The notes under the pieces are model-generated. The model was not told where the DNA came from, made no database searches, and saw nothing but the letters and a program-made list of their open reading frames with translations. From Pedococcus sp. 5OH_020 (GTDB lineage Bacteria > Actinomycetota > Actinomycetes > Actinomycetales > Dermatophilaceae), in the NCBI RefSeq assembly GCF_027812955.1, contig NZ_JAPYZV010000007.1:1-64000 (forward strand): a stretch of 64,000 nucleotides of DNA, written 5' to 3'. This document shows, piece after piece, positions 16,133 to 24,156 of this stretch. The position numbers and the translations under genes are program-made. Numbering within the stretch: the stretch's first letter is position 1; each line of letters starts with the position of its first letter.

Positions 16133-16954
16133 TCAGTCGAGCCGGTCCTTCACCTCTTGCGGCTCGTTCCCGAAGCTGCCCGCGGTGCCGCCGAGCTCGT
16201 CGGTCGCGTCGCCGGTGCCGAGTGCCGGGCCCGATCCCGTGTCAGAGGCGGTGTCGAAGCTCGTGTCGCCGCTCTGTCCGCCGCCCAGGGAGTCCTTGGC
16301 GTCGCTCGCCTTCTCCTTCGCGGCCTCGGCGAGACCGCCGATCTTCTCGGTGGCCGAGTCGGTGCTCGAGCCCTGGCCGGTCGAGGGAGCGGTGTAGGGG
16401 TCGTCCAGCGGCGTGGCCCAGGGGTCCTCCCGGGGGGTCGTCTTCCTGAACGCGGCTACGGCAGCCGCAGCGGCGGCGACCAGGCCGAGGAAGATGAGCA
16501 GCCGACCCTTCTTGCGGCGGCGCGGCCGCGAGGCCACCGCCTCGCCCTTCAGGACGGCCAGCGCGTCGGGGGCTCGTTCGGCCGTCTCACCGGCGGTCGC
16601 CTTGGCAGCCGCGGAGGCGGCGGCCACGGCCGCGATGGCCTCGGCCACCTTGGGCAGCAGGCTGTCCACGATCGTGTCGCGGGCGGTGTCGACCTTGGGC
16701 GCCAGACTCTCCACGGCCCCCTGCAGCTTCGGCGCCGCCAGCTCGATGCCGTGGTCCACGTGGGGCTTCACCCAGTCCCGGGCGGCCTCCACGTGCGGCT
16801 TGCCCCAGTCCTTGGCGTGGCTCGCGCGGTCCTTGGCTATCTCAGCCGCGGGGGCGACCCGGTCCCGGAGCGCCGCGGCATACTCTGCGGCGGCCTGGAC
16901 CGACGAGCTCGCCGCCTCGGTGGCCTGTTCGGTCTTGGTCTTGGTGCGGAACAC
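16133..16954 (-). CDS. Helical membrane-associated hypothetical protein
   Basis: 273 residues from a GTG at 16954, preceded by GGGAGG. Residues 1-140 are Ala/Lys/Glu-rich amphipathic helix (QAAAEYAAALRDRV, KDWGKPHVEAARDWVKPHV). A basic patch SRPRRRKKGR leads into one membrane helix (LLIFLGLVAAAAAAVAAF), then an acidic Ser/Gly/Asp-rich tail ending PQEVKDRLD. This architecture is common beside ppiA in Intrasporangiaceae-type genomes as I recall it, but no function is known. Confidence 0.7.
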   Translation of the reverse strand: MFRTKTKTEQATEAASSSVQAAAEYAAALRDRVAPAAEIAKDRASHAKDWGKPHVEAARDWVKPHVDHGIELAAPKLQGAVESLAPKVDTARDTIVDSLLPKVAEAIAAVAAASAAAKATAGETAERAPDALAVLKGEAVASRPRRRKKGRLLIFLGLVAAAAAAVAAFRKTTPREDPWATPLDDPYTAPSTGQGSSTDSATEKIGGLAEAAKEKASDAKDSLGGGQSGDTSFDTASDTGSGPALGTGDATDELGGTAGSFGNEPQEVKDRLD

Positions 16955-17106
16955 CCGTGCCTCCCTCGTGATGCAGACATGACGTGCGTACGTGCTTCCG
17001 CGTCCATCCTGCCCTGTTTCGGCCACCGGGCAAGCCCGTGGGGGGTGCCCCGGGCCCGCGGACGTCCGCCAGCCGGCCCCCGCGACGGGCATGGAAGGAT
17101 GAGGCC

Positions 17107-17625
17107 ATGGACGTCACCCTGAAGACCAACCACGGCGACATCAACATCACGCTGTTCCCCGACCACGCGCCGAAGACCGTCAAGAACTTCGTCGGACTGG
17201 CCAAGGGGGAGCAGGAGTACCGCGACGACGCCGGTCGCACCAACCCGACGCCGTTCTTCGACGGCCTGATCTTCCACCGCATCATTCCCGGCTTCATGAT
17301 CCAGGGCGGCTGCCCCCTCGGCCAGGGCATGGGCGGGCCCGGCTACACCTTCGACGACGAGATCAGTCCCGACAAGAACTTCACCAAGCCCTACATGCTG
17401 GCGATGGCGAACGCCGGCAAGCGGATGGGCAAGGGGACCAACGGCTCCCAGTTCTTCATCACCGTGGGCGACACCACCTGGCTGCAGGGCAAGCACACGA
17501 TCTTCGGTGAGGTGTCCGACGGCCCCAGCCGAGAGGTCGTCGACAAGATCGCCGCGGTGCCCACGGGTGCGAACGACAAGCCCGTCGAGGACGTTGTCAT
17601 CGAGTCGGTCGTGGTCCACGACTGA
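17107..17625 (+). CDS. ppiA: Peptidyl-prolyl cis-trans isomerase, cyclophilin type
   Basis: 172 residues from the ATG at 17107. Cyclophilin motifs are FHRIIPGFMIQGGCP, GTNGSQFFIT and LQGKHTIFGEV, with the catalytic Arg in FHRI. There is no signal peptide, so it is a cytosolic proline isomerase. It is the first gene of the conserved origin-proximal block and is followed 33 bp later by the rhomboid gene. Confidence 0.95.
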   Translation: MDVTLKTNHGDINITLFPDHAPKTVKNFVGLAKGEQEYRDDAGRTNPTPFFDGLIFHRIIPGFMIQGGCPLGQGMGGPGYTFDDEISPDKNFTKPYMLAMANAGKRMGKGTNGSQFFITVGDTTWLQGKHTIFGEVSDGPSREVVDKIAAVPTGANDKPVEDVVIESVVVHD

Positions 17626-17658
17626 GCCGCCCTTCCGCAGCCAGGACGAGGTACCCGC

Positions 17659-18543
17659 ATGAGTGAGCCCACGGCCTACCCGCAGCAGCAGACGACCCCC
17701 GTCTGCCCGCGGCATCCCGAACGGGTCTCCTACGTGCGGTGCCAGCGCTGCGGCCGGCCCGTCTGTCCGGAGTGCCAGCGGCCCGCGGCCGTGGGTGTGC
17801 AGTGCGTGGACTGCGTCCGCGAGCAGGCGCGGACCATGCGGTCGGCGACGACCGTCTTCGGCGGGCGGGTGAGTGACACCCCCAGGGTCTCCTACGGGAT
17901 CATCGCCCTCTGCGTGCTCGTGTACCTGCTGCAGACGGCCCGGCCTGGGCTCACTCGCGACATCGCGTTCGTCCCGGTCCTCGGCCAGCACGAGCCGTGG
18001 CGGTTCCTCACCGCGGCCTTCGCCCACGCGACGGTCACCCACATCCTCTTCAACATGCTGGCGCTGTGGATGGTGGGTGCCCAGTACCTCGAGCGCCTCC
18101 TGGGTGGCGCGAGGTATGCGGCGGTCTACCTGGTCAGTGCGCTGGGTGGGTCGGTGGTCTACCTGCTCATGGCCTCGCCGCCGACCGCGGACTTCGCCAC
18201 GGGCAGCGCCTGGCTGACCCCGACCGTAGGGGCGTCCGGCGCCGTCTTCGGGCTGTTCGGGGCGCTCCTGGTGCTGAACCGTCATCTCGGACGGTCCTCC
18301 GCCGGGATGTACGCGACGATCGGCATCAACGCGGTGATCGGCTTCATCGTGCCCGGGATCGCCTGGCAGGCCCACCTCGGCGGCCTGCTGACCGGGGCCG
18401 CGGTCGCGGCCGTCGTGGCGTGGACGACCCCGCCCGCACGCCGACGGCTGCAGTGGCCGGGCATCGGCCTGGTGCTGGTCATCCTGGTGTTGGCCGCCGT
18501 GGTGAAGTACGCGCTCACTCCGAGCGTCGTCCTGGTGGGCTGA
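17659..18543 (+). CDS. Rhomboid family intramembrane serine protease
   Basis: 294 residues. The N-terminal zinc-finger-like segment has C-P-R-H-P and CQRCGRPVCPECQ, then six or seven membrane helices. Catalytic Ser is in the GASGAVFGLFGA motif (about residue 192) and catalytic His in AHLGGLLTG. HILFNMLALWMVG is the conserved helix-2 region. It cleaves membrane-protein substrates that cannot be named from sequence. It is convergent with crgA across a 147-bp region that includes a palindrome (acgtcatttgacgt). Confidence 0.93.
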   Translation: MSEPTAYPQQQTTPVCPRHPERVSYVRCQRCGRPVCPECQRPAAVGVQCVDCVREQARTMRSATTVFGGRVSDTPRVSYGIIALCVLVYLLQTARPGLTRDIAFVPVLGQHEPWRFLTAAFAHATVTHILFNMLALWMVGAQYLERLLGGARYAAVYLVSALGGSVVYLLMASPPTADFATGSAWLTPTVGASGAVFGLFGALLVLNRHLGRSSAGMYATIGINAVIGFIVPGIAWQAHLGGLLTGAAVAAVVAWTTPPARRRLQWPGIGLVLVILVLAAVVKYALTPSVVLVG

Positions 18544-18690
18544 GCAGGGGCAAAGCTGCCACCCCGGCAATGTCCCCTTTGTCCGTTCCTCTACGTCATT
18601 TGACGTATTACACGACTGTCATTCTGTCCCCAGGTGTGAACAACCCTGTGGAAAACAGTGCTGACGGGGGGAAGCCGACGGAAGGGGCCG
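18544..18690. other. Convergent intergenic region with lower GC
   Basis: Between the stop codons of the rhomboid gene and crgA lies a conspicuously AT-richer patch with the palindrome ACGTCATTTGACGT (about 18594-18607) and a DnaA-box-like TGTGGAAAA (about 18649). I see no gene or classical terminator. Confidence 0.35.
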
Positions 18691-18939
18691 TCAGCGCCAC
18701 CGAGTGGTCATGGCGAAGCCGGCAAGCATGAGACCGAACCCGATCCCGAGGTTCCACCGGCCAAGGGACTCGAGCGGGAAGCGCTGGCTGGTGATGTAGA
18801 AGACCACGATCCACAGCAGGCCGACAACCATCAGGGCCAGCATCACCGGGACGAACCACGTCGGATTGCCTACCTTGGCCTTCGCGGGCTTGCTGGGCGG
18901 GGTGTAGGCGCGCTTCGCGCGGCCCTTGGACTCGGGCAC
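18691..18939 (-). CDS. crgA: Cell division protein CrgA
   Basis: 82 residues from a GTG at 18939. A basic cytoplasmic N-terminus (PESKGRAKRAYTPPSKPAKA) precedes two membrane helices (FVPVMLALMVVGLLWIVVFYI; LGIGFGLMLAGFAM). The intervening YITSQRFPLESLGRWN is the CrgA signature. CrgA recruits septal peptidoglycan synthases such as FtsI/PbpA to the divisome in actinobacteria. It is divergent from the DUF881 gene. Confidence 0.93.
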   Translation of the reverse strand: MPESKGRAKRAYTPPSKPAKAKVGNPTWFVPVMLALMVVGLLWIVVFYITSQRFPLESLGRWNLGIGFGLMLAGFAMTTRWR

Positions 18940-18966
18940 GGAACACTCCTTGCAGGTCGAACGGCA

Positions 18967-19003
18967 GGTCGGACAGCAGTCGGAAAGGCGGTCGGACAGC
19001 AGC
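18967..19003. repeat. Direct repeat in crgA/DUF881 divergent promoter
   Basis: GGTCGGACAGCAG occurs at 18967-18979 and again at 18990-19002, with starts 23 bp apart, in the 98-bp divergent intergenic region. Two helical turns apart, they could be a dimeric regulator site. Confidence 0.45.
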
Positions 19004-19037
19004 GGGGCCACCTCGACGTTTGGCATAGCGTAGTGCC

Positions 19038-19790
19038 ATGGCACCACAGCGGCTGACGTGGCTGACACGCCGGCCGACGGCCTGGTCGGCGGTCGTGCCG
19101 CTCGTCGCCCTCGGCGCCGGGATCATGTTCGCCACCAGTGCCACCACGGCCAACGGCACCGACCTGCGCTCGTCCGGCGGCGACCTTCCGGGGCTGATCC
19201 GCGAGCAGACCCGCCGTAACGCGATCGCCGCCGAGCAGGTCCGCCGGCTGCGTGCCGACGTCGACGCGCTGTCTGCCGAGCAGGCGCCGGGCGACCTCAG
19301 GGTCACCCAGCTCACCAGGCAGGCCGACCGGCTCATGCTCGCAGCGGGCACCGAGGCCGTGACGGGGCCGACCGTGAAGGTCACGCTCACGGACGCCAAG
19401 TCGGTACCCGGCGTCCTACCGGACGACTTCACCGTCGACGACTATGTCGTCCACCAGCAGGACGTCCAGGCGGTGGTGAACGCACTGTGGCAGGGAGGCG
19501 CCGAGGCCCTGATGCTCATGGACCAGCGCGTCATCTCCACGAGCGCCGTACGGTGCGTGGGCAACACGCTGATCCTTCAGGGCAGGGTGTACTCCCCGCC
19601 CTACGTCATCACCGCGATCGGTAACCAGAGCGACCTCAAGGCTGCCCTGGACGCCAGCCCCACCGTCGGCATCTACAAGCAGTGGGTGCAGGCTGTCGGG
19701 CTGGGCTACGACGTCACGACGAGCCCTGAGCAGACTCTTCCGGCGTATGCCGGCTCGATCAACCTCAACAAGGCAAGGGCAGGTAGATGA
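19038..19790 (+). CDS. DUF881 family protein
   Basis: 250 residues. One N-terminal membrane helix (AWSAVVPLVALGAGIMFATS), then a coiled-coil segment (IREQTRRNAIAAEQVRRLRADVDAL), then the DUF881 domain with VKVTLTDA, DDYVVHQQDVQAVVNALWQGGAEA and VRCVGNTLILQGRVYSPPY. The family is related to FtsQ/DivIB-like wall proteins by position (Rv0012 in M. tuberculosis). Its TGA overlaps the sortase ATG. Confidence 0.9.
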   Translation: MAPQRLTWLTRRPTAWSAVVPLVALGAGIMFATSATTANGTDLRSSGGDLPGLIREQTRRNAIAAEQVRRLRADVDALSAEQAPGDLRVTQLTRQADRLMLAAGTEAVTGPTVKVTLTDAKSVPGVLPDDFTVDDYVVHQQDVQAVVNALWQGGAEALMLMDQRVISTSAVRCVGNTLILQGRVYSPPYVITAIGNQSDLKAALDASPTVGIYKQWVQAVGLGYDVTTSPEQTLPAYAGSINLNKARAGR

Positions 19791-20479
19791 AGCTGATGCG
19801 GTGGGGCCTCGGCCTCACGGGGGACCTGTTGGTCACGGCGGGCCTGCTTCTTCTGCTCTTCGTCGGCTGGCAGCTGTGGTGGACCGATGTCACCGCGAAC
19901 CGGGCGCAGCACGGCACGGTCTCCACCCTGACCCGCGACTTCGCCGCAGCGCCGAAGGGCTCCACGACGCCTGCCTCCCAGACGCCGAAGCCGGTCGTCT
20001 TCGGGAAGGCGTTCGCCATCGTACGGATCCCCAGGTTCGGGGCCGACTACGCCCGTCCGGTGCTGGAGGGCACCAGTCGCGACATCCTCCAGGAGGGAGT
20101 CGGGCACTACGACGGCACGGCGCTGCCTGGGGACGTGGGCAACTTCGCGGTGGCCGGCCATCGCACGACGTACGGCCGGCCGTTCCACGACATCGACAGG
20201 CTCCGTGAGGGCGACGTGGTGGTCGTCGAGACGAGGACGGCATACAGCGTGTATGCCGTGAAGCGCCACGTCATCGTGGCGCCGACCGCGGTGGACGTGA
20301 TCGCGCCGGTGCCCCAGAGGCCCGGCGCCAAGCCCACCCAGCGATGGATGACGATGACCGCCTGCCATCCCAAGTACTCTGCCGCCCAGCGGTATGTCGT
20401 CTTCGCCGAGCTGGTGAGGACGTACCCCCACGCCGAGGGCCTGCCCGCGGGCACTCTGGCGGCCCCGAAGGGAGACTGA
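19787..20479 (+). CDS. srtE: Class E sortase
   Basis: 230 residues. An N-terminal membrane anchor (LLVTAGLLLLLFVGWQLWW) is followed by the sortase barrel. Catalytic His is in FAVAGHRTTYG, Cys in MTMTACHPKYS, and Arg follows in AAQRYVVFAEL. Class E sortases of high-GC actinobacteria cut LAxTG rather than LPxTG. Two proteins ending LAFTG-helix-RRR are encoded in this window (36886-38337 and 38549-40708). It is translationally coupled to the DUF881 gene. Confidence 0.93.
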   Translation: MKLMRWGLGLTGDLLVTAGLLLLLFVGWQLWWTDVTANRAQHGTVSTLTRDFAAAPKGSTTPASQTPKPVVFGKAFAIVRIPRFGADYARPVLEGTSRDILQEGVGHYDGTALPGDVGNFAVAGHRTTYGRPFHDIDRLREGDVVVVETRTAYSVYAVKRHVIVAPTAVDVIAPVPQRPGAKPTQRWMTMTACHPKYSAAQRYVVFAELVRTYPHAEGLPAGTLAAPKGD

Positions 20480-20482
20480 CCC

Positions 20483-20686
20483 ATGCTGTACGCCGCGATC
20501 TGGCGCGCCCTGCCTGGGCCGCTCGTCGTCAGGCTGCTCCTGGCTGTGGCGCTCGCGTTCGCCGTGGTCGCCTTCTGCTTCCTGTGGCTCTTCCCCCGGA
20601 TCGCGCCCCTCATGCCGTTCAACGACAACACCGTTGACCCGTCGGCCACCGGCGTGCACCTGATGGACGTGAGGGCAGCCCGATGA
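20483..20686 (+). CDS. Small single-pass membrane protein
   Basis: 67 residues with one helix (LLLAVALAFAVVAFCFLWLFPRI), then a short extracytoplasmic tail. It sits three bases after the sortase stop, and its TGA overlaps the ATG of pabA (ATGA at 20683-20686). Genes of this type are regular members of the srtE-pabA neighbourhood. Function unknown. Confidence 0.8.
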   Translation: MLYAAIWRALPGPLVVRLLLAVALAFAVVAFCFLWLFPRIAPLMPFNDNTVDPSATGVHLMDVRAAR

Positions 20687-21339
20687 GCCGGATCCTGGTC
20701 GTCGACAACTACGACAGCTTCGTCTTCACCATCGTGGGGTACCTGCAGCAGCTCGGCGCCGAGTGCGAGGTACGGCGCAACGACGAGGTGGCGCCCTCCG
20801 ACGGCGCCGACTTCGACGGCGTCCTCATCTCGCCGGGGCCCGGTACCCCAGAGGAGGCCGGTGTGTCGCTGGCCATGATCGAGGCGTGCGCTGAGCGGCG
20901 CCAACCGATGTTGGGTGTGTGCCTCGGTCACCAGGCGCTCGGGGTGGCGATGGGTGCCACGGTCGGTCGCGCGCCCGAGCTCCTGCACGGCAAGACCTCA
21001 CGGGTCAGACATGACGACACGGGTGTGCTGTCGGGTCTCTCCAGTCCGTTCACGGCGACGCGGTACCACTCCCTGACGATTGACCCCCAGACGGTTCCCG
21101 AGACGCTGGTGGCCAACGGGCACACCGAGTCGGGCATCATCATGGCGGTCCGCCACCGTGACCTGCCCCTGCACGGGGTCCAGTTCCATCCCGAGAGCGT
21201 GCTCACCGAAGGTGGTCATCGGATCCTGGCGAACTGGCTGCAGCTTTCCGGGCAGGAGGACGCGGTGAGCCGCTCGGAGGGCTTGAGCCCACTGGTGCGC
21301 GACGCCAAGGGCGTGGCCCGCGCGGTCGCCGCCGACTGA
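20683..21339 (+). CDS. pabA: Glutamine amidotransferase, aminodeoxychorismate/anthranilate synthase component II
   Basis: 218 residues. Class I amidotransferase triad: nucleophile Cys in LGVCLGHQALG, His and Glu in VQFHPESVLTEGG. The start ILVVDNYDSFVFTIVGYLQQLG is the TrpG/PabA signature. It delivers ammonia to chorismate for folate and/or tryptophan synthesis. In M. tuberculosis the orthologue at this locus is called trpG. It is convergent with the dienelactone hydrolase gene (four bases between stops). Confidence 0.93.
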   Translation: MSRILVVDNYDSFVFTIVGYLQQLGAECEVRRNDEVAPSDGADFDGVLISPGPGTPEEAGVSLAMIEACAERRQPMLGVCLGHQALGVAMGATVGRAPELLHGKTSRVRHDDTGVLSGLSSPFTATRYHSLTIDPQTVPETLVANGHTESGIIMAVRHRDLPLHGVQFHPESVLTEGGHRILANWLQLSGQEDAVSRSEGLSPLVRDAKGVARAVAAD

Positions 21340-21343
21340 GTCG

Positions 21344-21928
21344 CTACTTCTCCCCAGCGTCCTCCAGGAACGCCAGGACCCGCTGGCTCAGCAGCGCCGT
21401 CGCGTCTGCGTCGTACGCCGCAAGAGAGCTGTCGGCGAAGAGGTGCTGGTCACCCGGGTAGAGGAACAGCTCGGCGCTGGTGCTCTGGTCGACGAGCGCG
21501 CGGGCGGCGTCGATGTCGCCGTCGTCCACGAAGAACGGGTCGGCCTCCATGGCGTGGATCTGCACGGGCACGTCCTGCGGCCAGGAGTCACCGAACTCCG
21601 ACACGGCCACACACGCGTGGAAGAGCAGCGCACCGCGCGCGCCCAGCCGGGTCTGGGCCAGCTTCTGCGCCGGCAGGACGCCGAGCGAGAACCCGCCGTA
21701 GACCACCTCCGGCGGCAGGCCCTCGACGGCGGCGACGGCCCGCTCGAGCACCGTGTCGAACCCCAGCTGACGGACGTGGGCCATCCCGTCGTCTATGGAC
21801 TCGAACGTGCTGCCCTCGAAGAGGTCGGGCACATGCACCATGTGGCCGGCCTGGCGCAGCCCCTCGGCGAACGCGACCACCCCGGGGGTCAGGCCTTGCA
21901 CGTGGTGGAAAAGGACTACCTCAGCCAT
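21344..21928 (-). CDS. Dienelactone hydrolase family protein
   Basis: 194 residues with an alpha/beta-hydrolase fold. The nucleophile elbow is GGFSLGVLPAQ (Ser; many DLH members have Cys), Asp is in MEADPFFVDDGD, and His in YPGDQHLFAD. It opens MAEVVLFHHVQGLTPG. A small hydrolase of unknown substrate. It is separated by 123 bp from the end of pknB on the same strand. Confidence 0.88.
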   Translation of the reverse strand: MAEVVLFHHVQGLTPGVVAFAEGLRQAGHMVHVPDLFEGSTFESIDDGMAHVRQLGFDTVLERAVAAVEGLPPEVVYGGFSLGVLPAQKLAQTRLGARGALLFHACVAVSEFGDSWPQDVPVQIHAMEADPFFVDDGDIDAARALVDQSTSAELFLYPGDQHLFADSSLAAYDADATALLSQRVLAFLEDAGEK

Positions 21929-22051
21929 CTGCTGCCCCTCTGCTCCTGAACCGAGACCGACCTACCGAGCCCTCCCGGGACGAGGACTGTAGAACGAGAA
22001 CGAGCACTGTAGAACCAGGACTGTAGAAGGAGCCGCCGACAGCGCGCAGCC

Positions 22052-23995
22052 TCAGGGCTTGGCGGTCGTGGTGGCGGTGGCCGTAGGCGTCCCCGGTGGA
22101 GTAGCGGTGGTCGTCGTGGGCGAAGGGCTGCGGGTGGCCGTGGTCGGCGGCGCGGCGGTCGTCGTCACCGTGGTCGGGGTGGGGAGTGCCGGCTGGGCGA
22201 CGGTGAGGGAGACCGTCGTGCCGTCGGCCACCTTGCTGCCGGCCTTGACGCTCTGCTTCAGCACGGTGTTCTCCGGTTGCGTGCTGGGCACGTACGTCGT
22301 CTTGGCGCGCAGGCCGGCGTTGCCGAGGGCGTCGACCGCGTCGTTGCGGGCCTTACCGACCACGTCGGGAACCGTCACGAGCCCGGACGACACGTTCAGG
22401 GCGACCTTGCTGCCGACGGCCACGCTGGAGCCCGGGTCCGGACTGGTCGAGACCACCTTGCCCTCGTCTATGCCGCTGTCGTCGACCTTCGTGACGGCGC
22501 CTACCCCGAGCCCCAGGTTCCCGAGGAACGTCTTGGCCTCGTCGAGGCTGTACCCCTTGAGGTCAGGGACCTCGGCGGTGTCGGGACCGGCGGACACGCT
22601 CAGGTCTACCTTGGAGCCGCGGTCGACCCGCTCGTCGGCGCCTGGGCTCTGCTCGACGACGTGGCCGACCTCCTTGGAGCTGGCCACCTGGGTCGCTTCC
22701 GGCACGAGCCCCGCGGCGCGGACGGCAGCCTCGGCCGTCTCGACCGGCAGGTCGACGACCGACGGCACGGCGACCTGCGCAGAGCCCTGCGGGGGGCGGT
22801 CCAGCAGCCCCTTGCCGGCCAGCACGAGCAGCACCAGAGCACCGACGACGGCCATCACGAGCAGCACGTAGGCCAGGCCCCGGCGTCGTCGCGGCTCGTC
22901 GTCGGGATCGTGGCCGATGGCGGGCAGGGACGCGGTGTTGCTGCGATCGCCGACGGGGGCAGGAGTCTCGTACGCGCCGTCCGAAGGGATCACCGTGGTG
23001 GCGCCTGCGGACCCGGCCGACCCGATCGCGCCTCCCGCTCCCCGAGCCGCCGCGGCGGCGGCGGCAGCCACGCCCGCACCGAGAGCCACGGTGGCGTCGG
23101 CGCCCTGCACCGCAGTGCCCCGCGCTCCGTCACTGATGGGCCGCCCGAGGCGCGCCGCCTGCAGGTCGGCCCGGAAGGCGGTGGCGTCCTGGTAGCGCGC
23201 TTCACGGTCCTTGTTGAGGGCGTGCAGCACCACGGCGTCGAGCGCATGCCCGACCTCGGGGTTGAACGAGGAGGGGCGGGGCGGGGGCTGACCGACGTGC
23301 TGGTACGCGATGGCGACCGGCGAGTCGGCCTGGAACGGGGGACGCCCGGTGAGCAGCTCGAAGAGCAGGCACCCGGTGGAGTACAGGTCCGAGCGGTTGT
23401 CGACGTGGTGCCCCTGCGCCTGCTCCGGTGAGAGGTACTGGGCAGTGCCGATAACTGCCTGGGTCTGAGTCATCGTGGCGTTGGCGTCGGCCACGGCGCG
23501 GGCGATGCCGAAGTCCATGACCTTGATGCCACCGTGGGGGGTCACCATGACGTTGGCCGGCTTGATGTCCCGATGGACGATCCCCATCCGGTGGCTGTAC
23601 GCCAGGGCGTCGAGGATGCCCTCGGTGATGCGGGCAGCCTCCGCGGGGTCCAGTGGGGACCGCTCGTTGAGCACCTCGCGGAGGGTTCGCCCCTCGACGT
23701 ACTCCATGACGATGTACGGCACGGGCACGCTGGCGCCGCCCGCCTCGACCAGCTTGTCCTCGCCCGAGTCGTAGACGGCGACGATGGACGCGTGGTTGAG
23801 GCCCGCGGCGGACTGTGCCTCACGGCGGAAGCGGTTGAGGAACGAGGTGTCCCGGGCCAGGTCGGACCGGAGCATCTTGATGGCGACGGGCCGCGAGAGC
23901 CTCGTGTCGTAGCCGAGATGGACCTCTGCCATCCCGCCGCGGCCGATGAGCTCGCCGACCTCGTAGCGGCCTCCGAGGAGGCGCGGTGCGGTCAC
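22052..23995 (-). CDS. pknB: Serine/threonine protein kinase with PASTA domains
   Basis: 647 residues from the GTG at 23995, which fits the kinase start RYEVGELIGRGGMAEVHLG. Visible motifs are HRDIKPANV (catalytic loop), MDFGIA (DFG) and YLSPEQAQG (activation loop). A Pro/Ala linker and membrane helix (LAYVLLVMAVVGALVLLVLAGKG) lead to three PASTA repeats, each about 65 residues (VPSVVDLP, VPDLKGYS, VPDVVGKA), and a Thr/Pro tail. PASTA domains sense muropeptides or lipid II. PknB controls growth, division and wall synthesis and is countered by PstP. Last gene of the fhaA-pknB operon. M. tuberculosis PknB has four PASTA repeats; this one has three. Confidence 0.95.
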   Translation of the reverse strand: MTAPRLLGGRYEVGELIGRGGMAEVHLGYDTRLSRPVAIKMLRSDLARDTSFLNRFRREAQSAAGLNHASIVAVYDSGEDKLVEAGGASVPVPYIVMEYVEGRTLREVLNERSPLDPAEAARITEGILDALAYSHRMGIVHRDIKPANVMVTPHGGIKVMDFGIARAVADANATMTQTQAVIGTAQYLSPEQAQGHHVDNRSDLYSTGCLLFELLTGRPPFQADSPVAIAYQHVGQPPPRPSSFNPEVGHALDAVVLHALNKDREARYQDATAFRADLQAARLGRPISDGARGTAVQGADATVALGAGVAAAAAAAARGAGGAIGSAGSAGATTVIPSDGAYETPAPVGDRSNTASLPAIGHDPDDEPRRRRGLAYVLLVMAVVGALVLLVLAGKGLLDRPPQGSAQVAVPSVVDLPVETAEAAVRAAGLVPEATQVASSKEVGHVVEQSPGADERVDRGSKVDLSVSAGPDTAEVPDLKGYSLDEAKTFLGNLGLGVGAVTKVDDSGIDEGKVVSTSPDPGSSVAVGSKVALNVSSGLVTVPDVVGKARNDAVDALGNAGLRAKTTYVPSTQPENTVLKQSVKAGSKVADGTTVSLTVAQPALPTPTTVTTTAAPPTTATRSPSPTTTTATPPGTPTATATTTAKP

Positions 23996-24156
23996 TTCTT
24001 CTTTCCCCCTTTGCCGGCGCCGTTGCCCGGGTGTGGTGCGGGCGTCGACGACGGCGACGTACGGACAGCACCCGGGGCCGGGGCTGCCGTGGCTGTGCTG
24101 ATGGTCTTCCGGAAGGCGGTCTGGCGCAGCCGCGAACCTGCCTGACGCGCGCTCAC
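23992..24156 (-). pseudogene. 54-codon ORF, probable remnant of deleted pknA
   Basis: The GTG at 24156 overlaps the pbpA stop (GTGA), and the TGA at 23994-23992 overlaps the pknB GTG start (GTGA). The peptide starts VSARQAGSRLRQTAF and becomes Pro/Ala/Ser-rich, ending GNGAGKGGKKK. This slot holds pknA (over 400 codons) in related genomes. Both coupling junctions and a disordered kinase-tail-like C-terminus are retained, while no kinase residue is left, as expected for an in-frame internal deletion. A genuine small coupled protein is the alternative. Confidence 0.6.

Noticed and set aside
14459-17122. Very long plus-strand open frame across the mau-like operon and the following gene
   Set aside because: It is antisense to the thioredoxin-like, MauE-like and helical proteins, which have clear family motifs, and its N-terminus (repeated V-R-V-V) is the reverse of the His-rich repeats.
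18544-18690. Replication origin or DnaA-box cluster
   Set aside because: Only one DnaA-box-like word is present; no cluster.
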